Shown: positions 47,191 to 59,815 of the stretch, piece by piece
How positions within the stretch are numbered: position 1 is the stretch's first letter
Layout: each line of letters starts with the position of its first letter
Origin: Gnetum montanum
Taxonomy: Eukaryota; Streptophyta; Gnetopsida; Gnetales; Gnetaceae
Direction of reading: 5' to 3'
DNA length: 64,000 bases
Assembly (NCBI GenBank): GCA_015680685.1
Contig: MNCI01006151.1
Location: forward strand, 638,155 to 702,154
Notes under the pieces: model-generated
Database searches by the model: none
What the model saw: only the letters and a program-made list of their open reading frames with translations
What the model was told of the DNA's origin: nothing
Position numbers and translations under genes: made by a program

Positions 47191-47699
47191 GGTTTGTACA
47201 ACATTTAACATTACTTGCATGCAGTAAGTGTGCACAAGTGACTAATATATAATTATGCCTTTATGCAATAGCCATAAGACAAGAAGGCACCCAATGGCTG
47301 ACAGTTGATCAAGAGAGTAGTTCAAATATATGCATGGAACCAATTGAGGGTTTGACTTGTGCTTACATCGATAGCATAGACACATTAGAGCAAGTCCATC
47401 ACCAACTTCCAAGTCTTGACATTGAAAATATCAACTAGGGGAAGTTGAAAATCCTTGATAAGTTTAAGCAAGAGCCCCTGGAGTTAAAACCATTGTCCAC
47501 TAGTATGGAGTACATGTTTTTCAAGAATGGAAAACCAATAATTATTAACATGAAGCTCCCTCCTCAATAGAAAGAGAGATTACTAAAGGTGATAAACAAA
47601 TGGTTGAAAGCCTTCAATTGGTCATATCCTAAATTAACCAGAATAGGTCCTAGGATATGCTAGCACAGAATTTACACTAACCCCTCCATGAATCCTCGA

Positions 47700-48950
47700 T
47701 GACAACTGCAAAGGTGATTAGACCCAAAGCTTAAGCAAGTGGTTAAGGAAGAAATCGAATAGCTTCTACAAGCTGGGTTCATATGCCCCATTGTTGATAC
47801 TGAATGGATTAGTCCCTTAGTTATTGTCCCCAAAAAGGAAGGTAAATGGAGGGTGTGCATAGATTTTAGGCTACTAAATATGGAACCATTCAAAGACCAC
47901 TTTCTGTTGTCATTCATCGACCAAGTCTTAGACACCATTGTAGGGCATTGCTACTATAGTTTTTTGAATGGGTACAGTGGGTACAACCAAATACAAATAG
48001 CCCCAGAAGACCAAGCCAAGACTATGTTCACCAGTCCTTGGTGAACATTTGCATACAAAAAAATGTTGTTTGGCTTATGCAATGCCCCTGTAATGTTTCA
48101 ACAATTAGTTCTAAGCATATTCTAGCAGCAGATAGGAAATGGTGTGAAAGTCTTCATGGATGACTTCTCCACTTACGGATCGAACTTCGATCAAGCCTTG
48201 GACCAGTTAAAGTAAGTACTAAAGCGATGTGTAGAAACCAATTTAAGGCTCAACTAGCAAAAATGCCATTTAATGGTCCAAGAAGGCATCGTATTAGGGC
48301 ATAGTATTTCACAAACAAGGATAGAGGTAGACCCCAAAAGGATCAAAGTTATCCAATGGATTACTCAGCAACCTGAAACTATAAAAGATATCCAATGATT
48401 CCTTGGACACACTGGCTACTACAAAAGATTTATTGAGAACTTTTCAAAGGTTGCAAAACCATTGGTTGAACTAAAAAAAAAGAACGCACCTTTCGAATGG
48501 ACTAGGGAATGTGAACTAGCTTTCTAAACTTGAAAATAGAAGCTCGTAGAAACACCCATTCTACAAGCTCTTAACTAATCTAGACCATTCCACAAAATGA
48601 CTGATGCATCTAACTATTCCTTAGGAGCTATTTTTACATAGTTAGATGACCAAAAATGTCCTTATTACATCCATTGTGCAAGTAGGAGTATTACTAGTGC
48701 ACAACTTAACTTCATCACAATAGAGAAAGAATTAATGAATGTAGTGTTTACACTAGAAAAAATTAGGCACTATGTATTGGGATATAAGGTATTCATGCAC
48801 ATGGATCATAGTGCAATAAGGTTCTTAATGAATAAACCAATGGTGAGCCCTCGCATCATATGATGGATTGTAATCTTACAAGAGTTTGATCTTACAATGA
48901 TTGATCGAAAAGGCACTGAGAACATAGTTACTGATCATTTATCTTAGTTG
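47700..48950 (+). pseudogene. Ty3/gypsy reverse transcriptase and RNase H, Athila-like
   Basis: A near-continuous frame with scattered stops: EEIE-LLQAGFI and WISPLVIVPKKEGKWRVCID (about 47745-47870), the open frame 47853-48044, KKMLFGLCNAP (about 48060), the catalytic FMDD box at 48153-48164, then FLGHTGYYKRFIENFSK (about 48400). RNase H follows with TDASNYSLGAIF (about 48600) and a DHSAIRFL segment (about 48805). The C-terminal part is followed by an open frame 48948-49139. Several stops are TAG or TGA where Gln or Arg codons (CAG, CGA) are expected. Reverse transcriptase copies the element RNA, and RNase H removes it. Confidence 0.8.
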
Positions 48951-49189
48951 CGATGGGACAACAAAGGGGATGAGTATCCAATTTTTGATCACTTCTCTGA
49001 TGAACTCCTCTTTGCAAGTGTAGTAACTAATCAATTGGCCATGGAAATAAACTGGTATAGTAGTATTCTCACCTATATTTTTACACAACAAACACCACAA
49101 GAGTTAGACACTAAAAAGAAACAACAGTTCCTTCACTGAGCCAAGTATTTTATGGAGATCAATGGGAAACTTTATAAAGTATGTCCTAA

Positions 49190-50400
49190 TGGCTTGGTTT
49201 AATGGTGTATTCCTGATATAAATCAACTGCAAGCTCTCCATGATTCTCATGAAGGTCCTTGTGGGGGTCATTATACCAAGAGATGAATAGCCATTAAAAT
49301 CCTACTTGTGGATATTATTGGCCTACATTGTTTTGGGATGCCCATCATTTCATCCAATCTTGTGAGCACTGTCAACATGATGGGGGAATGACTACTACAA
49401 TGGAGGGTTTGCAACAATGGATTCAACCTTTAGAACCCTTTGACATATGGGGAATTGATTTTATGGGCCCCATTACACCAATGTCTAATGGGAAAGCTTA
49501 CATCGTTGTTGCTAATGACTACTTTACAAAATGGGTAGAAGCATCCGCTATTAAGGATTTTACATCATCTACAACTACATGATTTGTTCAACAAAAAATT
49601 GTAAATAGGTTTAGCATGCCTCATGCACTTATTTTTGACAATGGTACACATTTTACAAGTGCAAATTTTCGGAAGCTGATGCAATGATTAAGGGTTGAAC
49701 ACAAACTAACTACTCCATACCACCCTCAACAAACAGTCAAGCCAAGGTCACCAATAGGGAGATTAAAAAAATATTGACAAGAGCTATTAGAAAGTATAGG
49801 AGAGATTGGAGCATCAAACTGAACAATGCTCTTTGGGCATACCGATTCACATGGAAACTCTCTATAGGCTACTCTCCCTATGAGTTAGTGTATGGGAAAC
49901 TTCTAATGCTTCCCATCCAAGCAGAACTTTGTACACTATCTATGGTGTGTGACCTCAACCTTGACCTTCATCTAGCACAAAAAGAATGGTTAATGGCCCT
50001 TAACATGATAGATGAGAACAGATTAGCCACCCTATCATTTAATGAATTGCACAAGGCCTTTAATAAACAACGTCATGACTTGAAAATTAGGAAAGTTAAA
50101 TATCAATAAGGAGATAAGGTTTTGTACTAGAATCCCACACACGTCTGACAACACACTAAATTTCAAACGTTGTGGGAAGGACCTTATATTATTTATGCAA
50201 CTTTTCCTTTAGGGGACATGATGATTTACAAACCTGAGAGCTCAAATATGAAATTATTGGTCAACATCCAACAAACCAAACATTTTCATGAGCTTAGAAT
50301 AGCCAGTACCAATACTACCTTTGTTGGTGGACAACCTTGCTCGTTATTTCAGATCTCCTCCTTCCAACTTAGTCATGGGGGAGATGGCCACCAATGCTAA
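49190..50400 (+). pseudogene. Ty3/gypsy integrase, Athila-like, inactivated
   Basis: The zinc-binding HHCC module (C-EHC-HDG near 49365) leads into the core: FDIWGIDFMGPI with the first catalytic Asp (open frame 49328-49582) and LIFDNGTHF with the second (about 49630). At the expected catalytic Glu (the GQAE segment of the family, about 49735) a frame change occurs and the readable residue is Lys. The C-terminal part is open at 49774-50109 (111 residues, NNALWAYR, YELVYGKLLMLPI). A last frame 50170-50400 begins with WEGPYIIYATFPLGD, the usual end of pol. The breaks show the protein is dead. Confidence 0.75.
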
Positions 50401-52269
50401 CTATTCTAAGCCCTCAGCTCTCTTTTTTTGTATTTTTTTTACACATTTTTTTTCAATTTTATTTATTTTTGTTTTACACCATAGTTTACATTTTTTTCCT
50501 ATTTGTTTGTTTGATTTACTTTCATTCATCATACAATAAGTGCTCATGATGGTGGATTGTACTATAATGGTGTTGATTGTTAATGTTGGGTTTTTACCTT
50601 TGATTTTCAATGTTGATACTATGATATGGTTCTTTTGATAAAATAAACATTGAGTCCACATTGTCCATTCCTCCATTTAACTCTATGGTCTCCCTTGGTC
50701 TTGGAACTATACTATCCCTTTTTCTAAATAAACTTATTAATGAATTGGTGGCTTCATATTCTTCAAACCGAGGAAGGATTCAATGGTTGAAAAGGGTGTG
50801 ACTTCAAGGGGATTCGATGCACGTGTGTTGGCTATTCTCTTGGGTACTTGGATGATTTTCATCGGTTCTCCACCATTCCTCCAAGGACTAAACATCAGAA
50901 AGTCGAATAAATCAAATAAGTCTTTGCATGGTGTGGTTCTCACGCAAAAAAATAAAAAGCTGGTGAGAATTCAAAGCACACCCCTTAGACACAATAAAGA
51001 AATCTAGGCTACAAGCACTGGTTATGGCATTGGCAAGACATGTTACCCATGCCTAAAGGTTCCCTCTAAGTAAGGCCCTTTCTCACTTCCTGCTTCTCCA
51101 TCTTACTCAACTTAGAATGGTGGTGACTCTTTGGGGAAGCATTCTTGTTACTTCAAGGGGATGGATTGGCCAAGTGTATTGATGCAAGATCACTAAATAC
51201 GGTTGGTTTGAGTTTAGATTTGGAATGAGTTCTACTCAGTCACCTTAACCATAAAATACACAAGAGACTTTACACAACCTTGCTCTTGGGATTCCATTTC
51301 ATTTTCTACTCTCCATCTTTCTTCCAATTTTCCACCTCATTGTTGGTTTTATGATTAGTCTATCTTCTGGTTGATACATTGTTATTCTTTGGTAAATTCT
51401 TATGGGTCAGTCTTTAACCATTGTTTCCATATGTCATTCTTAGAGCCTACAGACTCTTTGGTTTGTGGGTTTGTTAGGGCATAAAGGGCATGAGTTTGCT
51501 TTGGGGAGGACCCACTAACATTCCTTTATGGTGCAATTGTTAAATTCTTCTCTTTAAACATTTCTTGTAATTAGCAATTTATCATTTCATCCCCATCCAT
51601 GAAATCCATATTATTGGCATTATCGTTGTTATTTTTCCTATTTTTCTTGTTCCCTATAATTTTCCACCCTATTGCTATCGGGGATTCGCTCTTAGTCATG
51701 GGGGCCCTATCACAAATTTTTTCATTTTAGTACTTGTATCACCCCTACACGATGGGTAGTTATCAGTGATAAACCTCTAACCTAGTTTCTACCATAACCA
51801 CAACCCAGCCCATGCACTTTATATCGAGGCAAGGTATCAACTACATTATGGTTTACTTATCCTTGCTCATTCATGACTATGTTGTATGTGCAGATGACAA
51901 TTACATGAACTATGAACTAGGATAAGAGGAAGCACTCAGGATGGACTGGAGCAGGAGTGTTTACACTGAGAACAAGTTTGGTTGCATGGCTATGGATAAA
52001 CAATAGAAGGCACAATCACGATGTTGGCAACAATGTGCCTCATTTTCTTTACTCTCTCTTCAAGCTATTAGATGAGGGTCTGGATGTCATCTATGTATAG
52101 TGTTCACCACAAAGATCGTGAACACCAATGTTGTAATATTTTTGTCGATCCGTTCACCGAGCACTTTAAGTCTATTATTCCTTATCGTTGTTAGTTCTCA
52201 TTCAGTTAATAATCCCATACCTTCTTAATATTTTGTAAGGAACTCAAGGATGAGTTTTCATTCAGTTGT
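50401..52269. other. Post-pol non-coding region of the plus-strand gypsy element
   Basis: No envelope-like protein was recognised. An open frame of 74 residues (50783-51007) contains a TSRGFDARVLAILLG segment without known domain, and the minus frame 50737-50943 overlaps it. A GACATGTTACCCATGCC motif near 51043 is shared with 270-550. A long region between pol and the 3' LTR is usual in Athila-type elements. Confidence 0.45.
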
Positions 52270-52278
52270 GGGGGTATG
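52270..52278 (+). other. Polypurine tract before the family Y LTR
   Basis: GTGGGGGTA lies directly before the TGATGAG start of the LTR. The gag-only element carries GGAGGTA at the same place, so the two share this signal. Confidence 0.6.
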
Positions 52279-53099
52279 ATGAGTTGTGATATCATGTCCA
52301 TGATATTGGGTACACGATATCGGAGCCTTCCACGTGATATCACTTATGCAATATTAGGGTCTACCTCATTTCCTATAAATAAGAGGTGGGCACACTTGGT
52401 TTGCATAATTAGTCTTAGTCCCTTACCCAAAATCTTACCTTTTTTCCTTTCCAGAGATAGAATTATTTCTGAGTGCCCATAGTAGGAGCCATAAAGTGAA
52501 TGGATCCTTATTCGAGCATTGTGTACCTGAGCACACCTTGTGTATGGTAATAAAGATGAACTTTGTGATAAACCTTGCAGTATTCAAAATAGATTAATTA
52601 ATGTTAATTACTATTACTTAATGCTTTTCTTAGTTAATTAATGTTCTCTCTCTCACCCTACAACTTTCCTAAGTAAGCACACTCAGTACAATCACTTCGA
52701 GCATGCGTGTAATGCTTGGTAACCCAGTAATGATTACCATTTGGTAGTCCCAGTAGTGTTGTACTAGTTTAGGATGTATACGGCAAGTGAGAATAGATGC
52801 TGGTGTTAGGACGAGTTAAAGCATAGTTAAGTAGTTAAATCAAAATTAGTTACTTAGTTATCTCTCTCCTCCCTTTGTAGGACTAGGACATAAAAACATA
52901 AAAACTATAAAAATCATGTACCTCATGTTTACTTAACCATACAATCATGCTATACAAGTAAGGTTGGGAAGACAACAATTGATCAACCCATCCTTGTTCC
53001 ACAAAGGTGCATAAGCACTTAGTCCTTGGAATTTAACTAGATCGTGCATGGATGCTCGTATTCGTATGGTTGAGTGTAAGGATACCTTGCCGCTCATCA
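52279..53099 (+). repeat. 3' LTR, family Y, of the Athila-like element
   Basis: 821 bp, starts TGATGAGT and ends CCGCTCATCA, the same ends as the gag-only element's LTRs. U3 has GATATC-type palindromes (52291-52345) and a CCTATAAATA TATA box (52371-52380). The end block TCGTATTCGTATGGTTGAGT (53056-53075) matches 20740-20760 in reverse complement. The 5' LTR is missing, so no target-site duplication can be tested. Confidence 0.75.
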
Positions 53100-56000
53100 A
53101 CATCCTATTTATCTAATCCAACCCAAGCTTAAGTGAAAGGTATACTCCAATATCTACTAATAATAGAATGTGTAACATATCATGAAAATCAATTCAACAT
53201 AGTAGTGAAAGCACATAGCTTACTCTACAAAAATTGCATGAATTGAGATAACAAAGAATCATATAAGACCAAACCACCATAAACACACATATGTAAATAT
53301 CACAATTGGCTAGAGTACATCAGACAACTATCCATCATAATCCTTGTGTCCTAGGATCATGAGATGTCAGTGTATAAGTCCAACACATGATCATACACAT
53401 ACCTAATATGTATACCATACATATTCAAAGCATACTTAAGGACCATCCAAATCAAAGCTAATAGGAAATGTGTCTATCTCCTCAAGGAATACATATAACA
53501 ACATGAACAAGAATGTTGGTCCTTAGTTACCATAATCTCCCTCAAGCCCTTATATCTCTTGAGCTCCTAGCTCCATCACCTATACATAAATGAGATTAGT
53601 ACAAAGACTGAGTAGGATCCTTTACAAATACCTTGTCAATGTCATTTGATGTTATGCTAGAGGTGAGGTGTGGGGTTTATGGAACTTGCATCAATGTTAG
53701 CACATCACATGAAATACAACACTAGATACAATCATGCATAGTCACAATCTCATATGATCCACATGCATAATATTATATTCAGTAGTCCAAATCAATGACA
53801 CCAAAACATGAACCATCATACCACTATGCATAATTATAACATGAGCACATTATTTACTGTGAAGGCCCAAACATGCATGCATAACTTAGAAATCATAACA
53901 TCCATCAAGATTCATCCAACATGATATAAATATGGGGTTTATGGAACTTGCATCAATGTTAGCACATCACATGCAATACAACACTAGATATAATCATGCA
54001 TAGTCACAATCTCATATGATCCACACGCATAATATTATATTTAGTAGCCAAATCAATGACACCAAAACATGAACCATCATACCACTATGCATAATTATAG
54101 CATGAGCACATTATTTATTGTGAAGGCCCAAACATGCATGCATAACTTAGAAATCATAACATCCATCAAGACTCATCCAACATGATATAAATATTACATT
54201 ACATATTTACATGATACCCAAAAACTAGTGCTCATAAGAATCAAGAAAAACATTACAAGCATATCATAATGTATCTCTAGCCATTAGGGCTTCTAGAAAT
54301 TCTAATCCATAACATATAACACATCATATATAGTCCTAGTGGCTACCAACACATCCACACTCTGTATATAGCATGATATCATTAACATAAGTATTCATAA
54401 ATCATAATAATGTTAATAGGTCTTTTATTAGTTTCATTACTTACACCACAACTAGTGTTAGTACATACTATCTCATATGTAGTCCTAGAGGATTGACCTT
54501 CTAGAGGGTAGATCCATGCATGTTAATATATCCCAAGATCTCATACCAGTCATAGACCTTGCCTATACTCTTTCACTTTCAGTATGAGGTCTAAGATAGA
54601 AGCCTCACTAATGCATTCTATGAGGGATTATCCTAACTCCTCAAGGATGACTCATCATTAATTGATCTCACACATCACATAAAAATCTAGTTTTGGTCCC
54701 ATTGTGATGACATCTTATCTATATATAACTTACACTTACCAAAAATATGAAACCAAAACTTAGTTACCTTTTTGTCATGACTCCATTGCTATTGCATATG
54801 GCTCACATCCTTGGCTACAACATCCTTGCAATGACAGCATGTTTGTATAAGACTTGCATGCCCCAAAAATATTTAACTAAAACTTAGTCACAACCTTGTC
54901 ATGACTCTACTGTGATCACATATGACTTGCAATCTTAGTTGTGACTCTATCATGATGACACTACATTTGTATATAACTTGCACTCACTAAAAATATAAAA
55001 TTGAAACTCAATCATGAACTTTCCATAATTGCATGACTCATTTTTTTATCCTTGACCCAATTTTGAACAACGTACCTCTTAAAGCCATAATATGATCAAG
55101 TTGCAACTTGATTGTGACTTAATGCTTAGTAGAAAACTATACTAAAGTGAAAAAAAAATAACCAACATTCCATGTCCCATAGACATCACATTATAAGGTC
55201 ATGTAAATGAAACTATCATTGTACATCTAAGAAATAATAATGTGGTATTTATTACGTTAAAATGTCTAGAATAATCTTGTAAATTAGTCCAAAATAGTTT
55301 CTAACATGTAACAATGAAAATAGCAAGATACTATAGTCTTGTACGCATAATAAAAACATAGCCAATATGTGCATCATTCTAAGCCTAATCATATCAGTAC
55401 ATCCCCCATAACCTTGCATAGAAATCCAACTACCAAAAATATGGAAGAGGAAAATACATCAACCTAAAATCCAAAACTTGAAAAAGCTGAAAACTAGAAC
55501 CCAAAGTACCCATAATGATCCCAATGAAGTCCTAGACCCTCTAGAACCCAAACTGAACCTATTTGATCTCAACCTATCTAGCACTAGCTTCTCAATGTTC
55601 CAAAAATCATAAAAATTAGTTGAGAATAGAAAGAAATTAGAGGAGAGGAAGAAATGTAGCAAATAATAAAAATAAATATAAATCATTTTAATTTTGATTT
55701 TTCTTTTCTTAGATTTCCCCAACCATTTTCCTTGTCCCAACTAATACCAAGGAATCCATGCTTCATAACACAACCACAAACATACAATTAAAATATCGAG
55801 TAAATCTATAAACATCATAACTCATCCACATCATAAAAATAAGGCTACAAGAGCACCAAAGCTCATATTGACTAATTGCACACTCAAACATGCATAACAT
55901 ATTAAACACCATAATGCCAATACATAGTCTATCAAACAATACTAAATAATGTCACATGACCTAGGCCTCCAAAAAACATGAACTTTTATACTCATAAAAG

Positions 56001-56289
56001 AATAGCCATTACACATAGTCCAAGGTCATACTTGCTAGTAGCTTAATCTTCCTTCATAAACCTCACACCCTACTAGTCATAATATCAAACTAAAGATCTA
56101 GTAAGATTAGTGTAGATAGTCATAAAATCATGCATAATCATAATGCTCATAAATTTGATAAAATATAATTAAAATAATTAAATTAGGTGCACATATCCAT
56201 GACTCCTAATGGATAATAGCCATACATGTAGATCATAAACATGATACTATGATGTCATATGATTAGGGATTAAATTCTTTCCCACTCAA
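53100..56289 (-). other. Probable long 3' LTR and UTR of the chromovirus-like gypsy element
   Basis: No gene is supported. On the minus strand pol ends near 56290, and a GTGGGAAAGAATTTAATCCC stretch (about 56270-56289) stands where many such elements have a purine tract and an LTR start like TGTAA(C/T)CCC, so the LTR probably begins near 56268 (inference). Its far end was not found. The frame at 55459-55740 lies within it and has no domain. Confidence 0.4.
53671..54194 (+). repeat. Two tandem copies of a 262-bp unit
   Basis: Unit starts at TGGGGTTTATGGAACTTGCA (53671) and again at 53933. The copies differ at about eight positions, nearly all C/T or A/G changes. The duplication is much younger than the surrounding element. 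Confidence 0.9.
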
Positions 56290-58049
56290 GAATCTTCCTC
56301 CTAGAAGATCTCTACATATCTTGCCTGCCTATGTATTTCTAGCTCCCATGTTACCTCCTAAGTTCCATGCCAATTCCACAATACCTTTACCATAGGTACT
56401 TTCTTACATAGTAAATACTAAATAATGATGTCAATAATTTGAATTAACCTTTCTGTGTAAATAGCATTGGGCTTTATTTGGACACTCATCTTGTCTATCG
56501 CATGATGATCATCTAACACATATCTTTGAAACATAGATATATGGAACACCTTGTGTACCATTGCAAACTATGGAGGTAGTGCCAATCTATAAGACATCCT
56601 ACCAATCTACTTTAATATCTCAAATTATCCAATATATATGAGTGCTAATTTTAACTTCTAACCAAACATCATTAGACCCTTCAAGGATAACATCTAAAGG
56701 AACACTCGATCACTAACTATAAAGTTCAATATTCTCCTATGCTAATTTGCATGGGTCAATAGTCTATTCTTATTTGTCCTCATTTGATCTTCAATCATCT
56801 AAATCTACTTAGTAGTCTACATCATTGAATGCATGCTCACATATGATTTGTCCTCAATAGTAACCCATCATAACAAAGTCTTGTACTATTTGCCATATAA
56901 CATCTCATATGAAGCTGCTCATAGACTCTTCTAAAAATTGTTACTATATGCAAACTTAACAAATGAAAACATGTGATCCCATCTATCTCTAAATAGTAGG
57001 GAACATTTTCATAATATATCCTCTAATATCTAGTTCACTTGCTTTGTTCGCCCATTAGTCTACGGATGATATGCTAGACTCAAGTTTAGTTGGGTGACCA
57101 TATCTCTTTGAAATGTCATTCAAAATTAAGATACAGATCTAGTTTTCTATTAGCAATAATCCACCTCAAAATTTTGTGTAATCATACAATCTCTATAATA
57201 TGTAGTTGACTTATATCTTCTACACTTACAATAGCTCTAGTGGCTAAGAAATGTATAGAATTGATCAACAATTTTATAATAATATAAATAGCATCATGCC
57301 TCTTCTAGGTATGTGGAAAATCAGTAATAAAATCCATCTCCGTGGACTCCAACTTCCATAATGGCATGTCATGGAAGTGCATGAACTCTCCATGCCTCTA
57401 ATGCTTCATCTCTACCTATAATCATACCAAGCAATGAGAAACATAATCACCAATATCTTTCTATGTTTTGGGTGACTAATACATATGTCATAGGTTCTAG
57501 TATATCTTCTAAATACACAAACAAAACTTATATATGTTCATATGGACAATCCTCTAATATTTGAAAACATAAGTGTGTTGAAAAAAAATCCAATCATATA
57601 TTTACAATAAGTCCTATCTATCTATTGTAATTGGTCCATTCACAAAAACCTGATATTGTAGCTCTCTATACTAAGAATCCTACTATTGTTACTTCCACAA
57701 CTTGTTATCAAACCCTAAATAGATAACAAGACCTCTTAATCAACTAGAAACTCTACTTAGCGTATTTGCCACTTAACGGTGAAATCAAAATCTATAAGGA
57801 TTTTTACCCATCTCCTCCATAATAGGTTCATTTATAGTTGACCCATGAGATACTAAAGACTCTTATGATTAGTCCAAATGATCACCTACTCTCCATATAA
57901 ATAATATCACTAAATCATTAATGCAAAAACACTACACCTAACTATAAATCATGAATTCAATCAAAAGTCTTATGCAACCTCAACTTTTGAGAAGCATAGG
58001 CCATCACCTGTCAATCCTACATCAAGACACATCCAATACCATTTCCAAA
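56290..58049 (-). pseudogene. Ty3/gypsy chromovirus-like (Tekay/Del-type) RNase H, integrase and C-terminal chromodomain-like region
   Basis: Minus-strand reading from right to left. RNase H: GIGCVLM (about 58030), AYASQKL, a DH-ESL block (about 57870), VANTLSRVSS (about 57745). Integrase: MDFITDFPHT (about 57310), HDAIYIIIKLL, INSIHFL and a WDHMFSFVKFAYSN block (about 56920). The C-terminal domain ends with FEIL, YRLALPP, VFHISMFQRYV (about 56560) and KVLWQ-like residues (about 56370) typical of the chromodomain end. Every block carries stops. The left part of pol (reverse transcriptase) is absent because the right end is cut at 58049. Chromodomains are thought to steer integration to heterochromatin (family knowledge). 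Confidence 0.7.
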
Positions 58050-58093
58050 AGCCTTACATGCGTAAACCTCAGTGACTTGATGAATGACTAATT
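58050..58093 (-). repeat. 44-bp stray copy of Tat RNase H sequence at an element junction
   Basis: It matches 62898-62941 at 40 of 44 positions in the same orientation. It lies exactly between the chromovirus-like RNase H remnant and the outer end of the Tat LTR. See the findings. Confidence 0.75.
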
Positions 58094-58096
58094 TAC

Positions 58097-59815
58097 TGTA
58101 ATGACCTAAATCGTTGGTGTAAGTCTAGAAGGGAAACAAACATCGAAAGATTGTTAGCTAGACATAGCTGGCCCTGCCTTCGCCTGAGGGCAAGCTAGAA
58201 AAGTAAACGAAGGAAGAGTGCCTTAGATGGTCTGCACACAAATCAACCAAGGACTTCCCCAAGTGTAAACTGTGGCTTGCGTTGGGGTTATCATAATTGA
58301 TATTTTAAAACATAAACAACACATACGAAATGTAAACAGAAATGCATGAAGAAAATTAGTATTGTAAATAGAACGTAAACTGAATGTAAAATAGAGTAAA
58401 CAGAACATAATGGTTAGCAAAATGAGCTGTATTGTATTACATAGAAAAGATGTGCATTGGTCAAAGCGTAGCTATAGATGGTAAGTCAAGTGCCAAGCCT
58501 CGAGATGATGTGATGTGATGTGTTTCAGAAATTCTTGGATGCTAGGAGTCAAAGTGTGCCTAGCACCCAAGGATCACTAGTCTAAATTTTTCAAGTTGTT
58601 TAACTCAAAAATTGCCAACCCCATTTATGTGAATTGACAAGGTATTTATAGGATGGGGCTAGGATCAAGCACATAATTCAAGAATGAAATCAACAACTGA
58701 GAGATAAGAGGAAAGTGGATCTCGTGACACATGTCCCATGGACAGCCATGTGTGAGTTGGATGTGGGTGGGCAAGCTATGTTTTGGACCAAATTCACCAT
58801 ATCTTACAATGTGCGGGTCACTCAAGCCCATGGAAATACATGCAATTTAGACAGTGAGGGCCTAACAAGTCCAAAAATAAAGATTTACAATGAAATGATT
58901 AATTTACAATAAAAGAAATTGGTTCTGGCTTGCTTGAGACTTTTGGATCTTTGATTTGACCACTCTGACTATTGTGGGATACCAATTCGGGTATTTCCCT
59001 AACTTTTGAGGCGCGTTTACTTGCACTCACACTGATCATCTAGTAGACACTCATGTTGGGCAGTCACGTTGGGCATTCAGTAGACACTCATGCTGGGTAG
59101 TCACATTGGGAGTGTCCTCGATGTGACCTCAGCCTGAGTGAAATAAAATGAAGCATTTGACACCACATTTTGATTTTTGAAACCTGTTCCTTGAATGCAA
59201 CTATTGTATTGAACATGTCTAACCTTGAGAGTGATTTGAAATTTGAATTTGAGCCTGAATGAAATATGAATTTGAGCTTGAATGTGCCCTGTTCGGAGCC
59301 ACTTTTGGCAGGTCACACTGGACTCACACTACAGTGTGACCTACAGCATGACTTCAGGAAAACTTCTGAAAACTCTCAATTTTGGGCCCGAAATCTTACA
59401 TTCTGGAGGTTGGGACCAATAGTTATCAATGGTGAACTCTGAGGATGACTTGTGCCCTTGAAATCAAGTCATTTTGACTCAATTTTGAGGCTCCAAAAGT
59501 TAGTCATGTTGGACTCATGTCATAGCGTGACTTGCAGCATGAGTGTGAAAAATCTGCACCATTTGATCTAAAATTTGAACTCCTGAATGCTGAAACTTGG
59601 AGTGGACATCAATGGCTCTTGAGGATAGCTTGCACCTTCAGATTTGGACTATTTTGACTTGATTTTGAAGCTGTTGGAGTTGCTCATGCTGAGGGCAAGC
59701 TAGCTTGACAGCGTGACCAAGTTGGCTTGGGCAAGCTAGGGGTGAGCTCCCTGCCTTAGTAAAATTTTGAGTCATTCTCATTTTAAAGTGCTAGGCTGAA
59801 ATTAGTGGTGTTTCA
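58097..59815 (-). repeat. 3' LTR of the Tat-lineage element
   Basis: On the minus strand it starts TGAAACACC directly after a purine tract (AAAGAGGGACC, about 59817-59828) and ends AGGTCATTACA. The length of 1719 bp is within the Tat range. A good TATA box CCTATAAATACC lies on the minus strand at 58641-58652, dividing a GC-richer U3 from R/U5. U3 includes repeated CACTCATG(T/C)TGGG(C/T)AGTCAC segments (about 59045-59105). The 5' LTR lies outside the window, so the boundaries are not proven by a second copy. Confidence 0.5.

Noticed and set aside
50783-51007. 74-residue frame as an envelope-like protein of the Athila-like element
   Set aside because: Too short, no signal peptide or membrane segment beyond a weak hydrophobic patch, and overlapped by an antisense frame.
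58715-58912. Plus-strand frame as a gene
   Set aside because: Lies antisense in the probable U3 of the Tat LTR, with a comparable minus-strand frame over the same bases.
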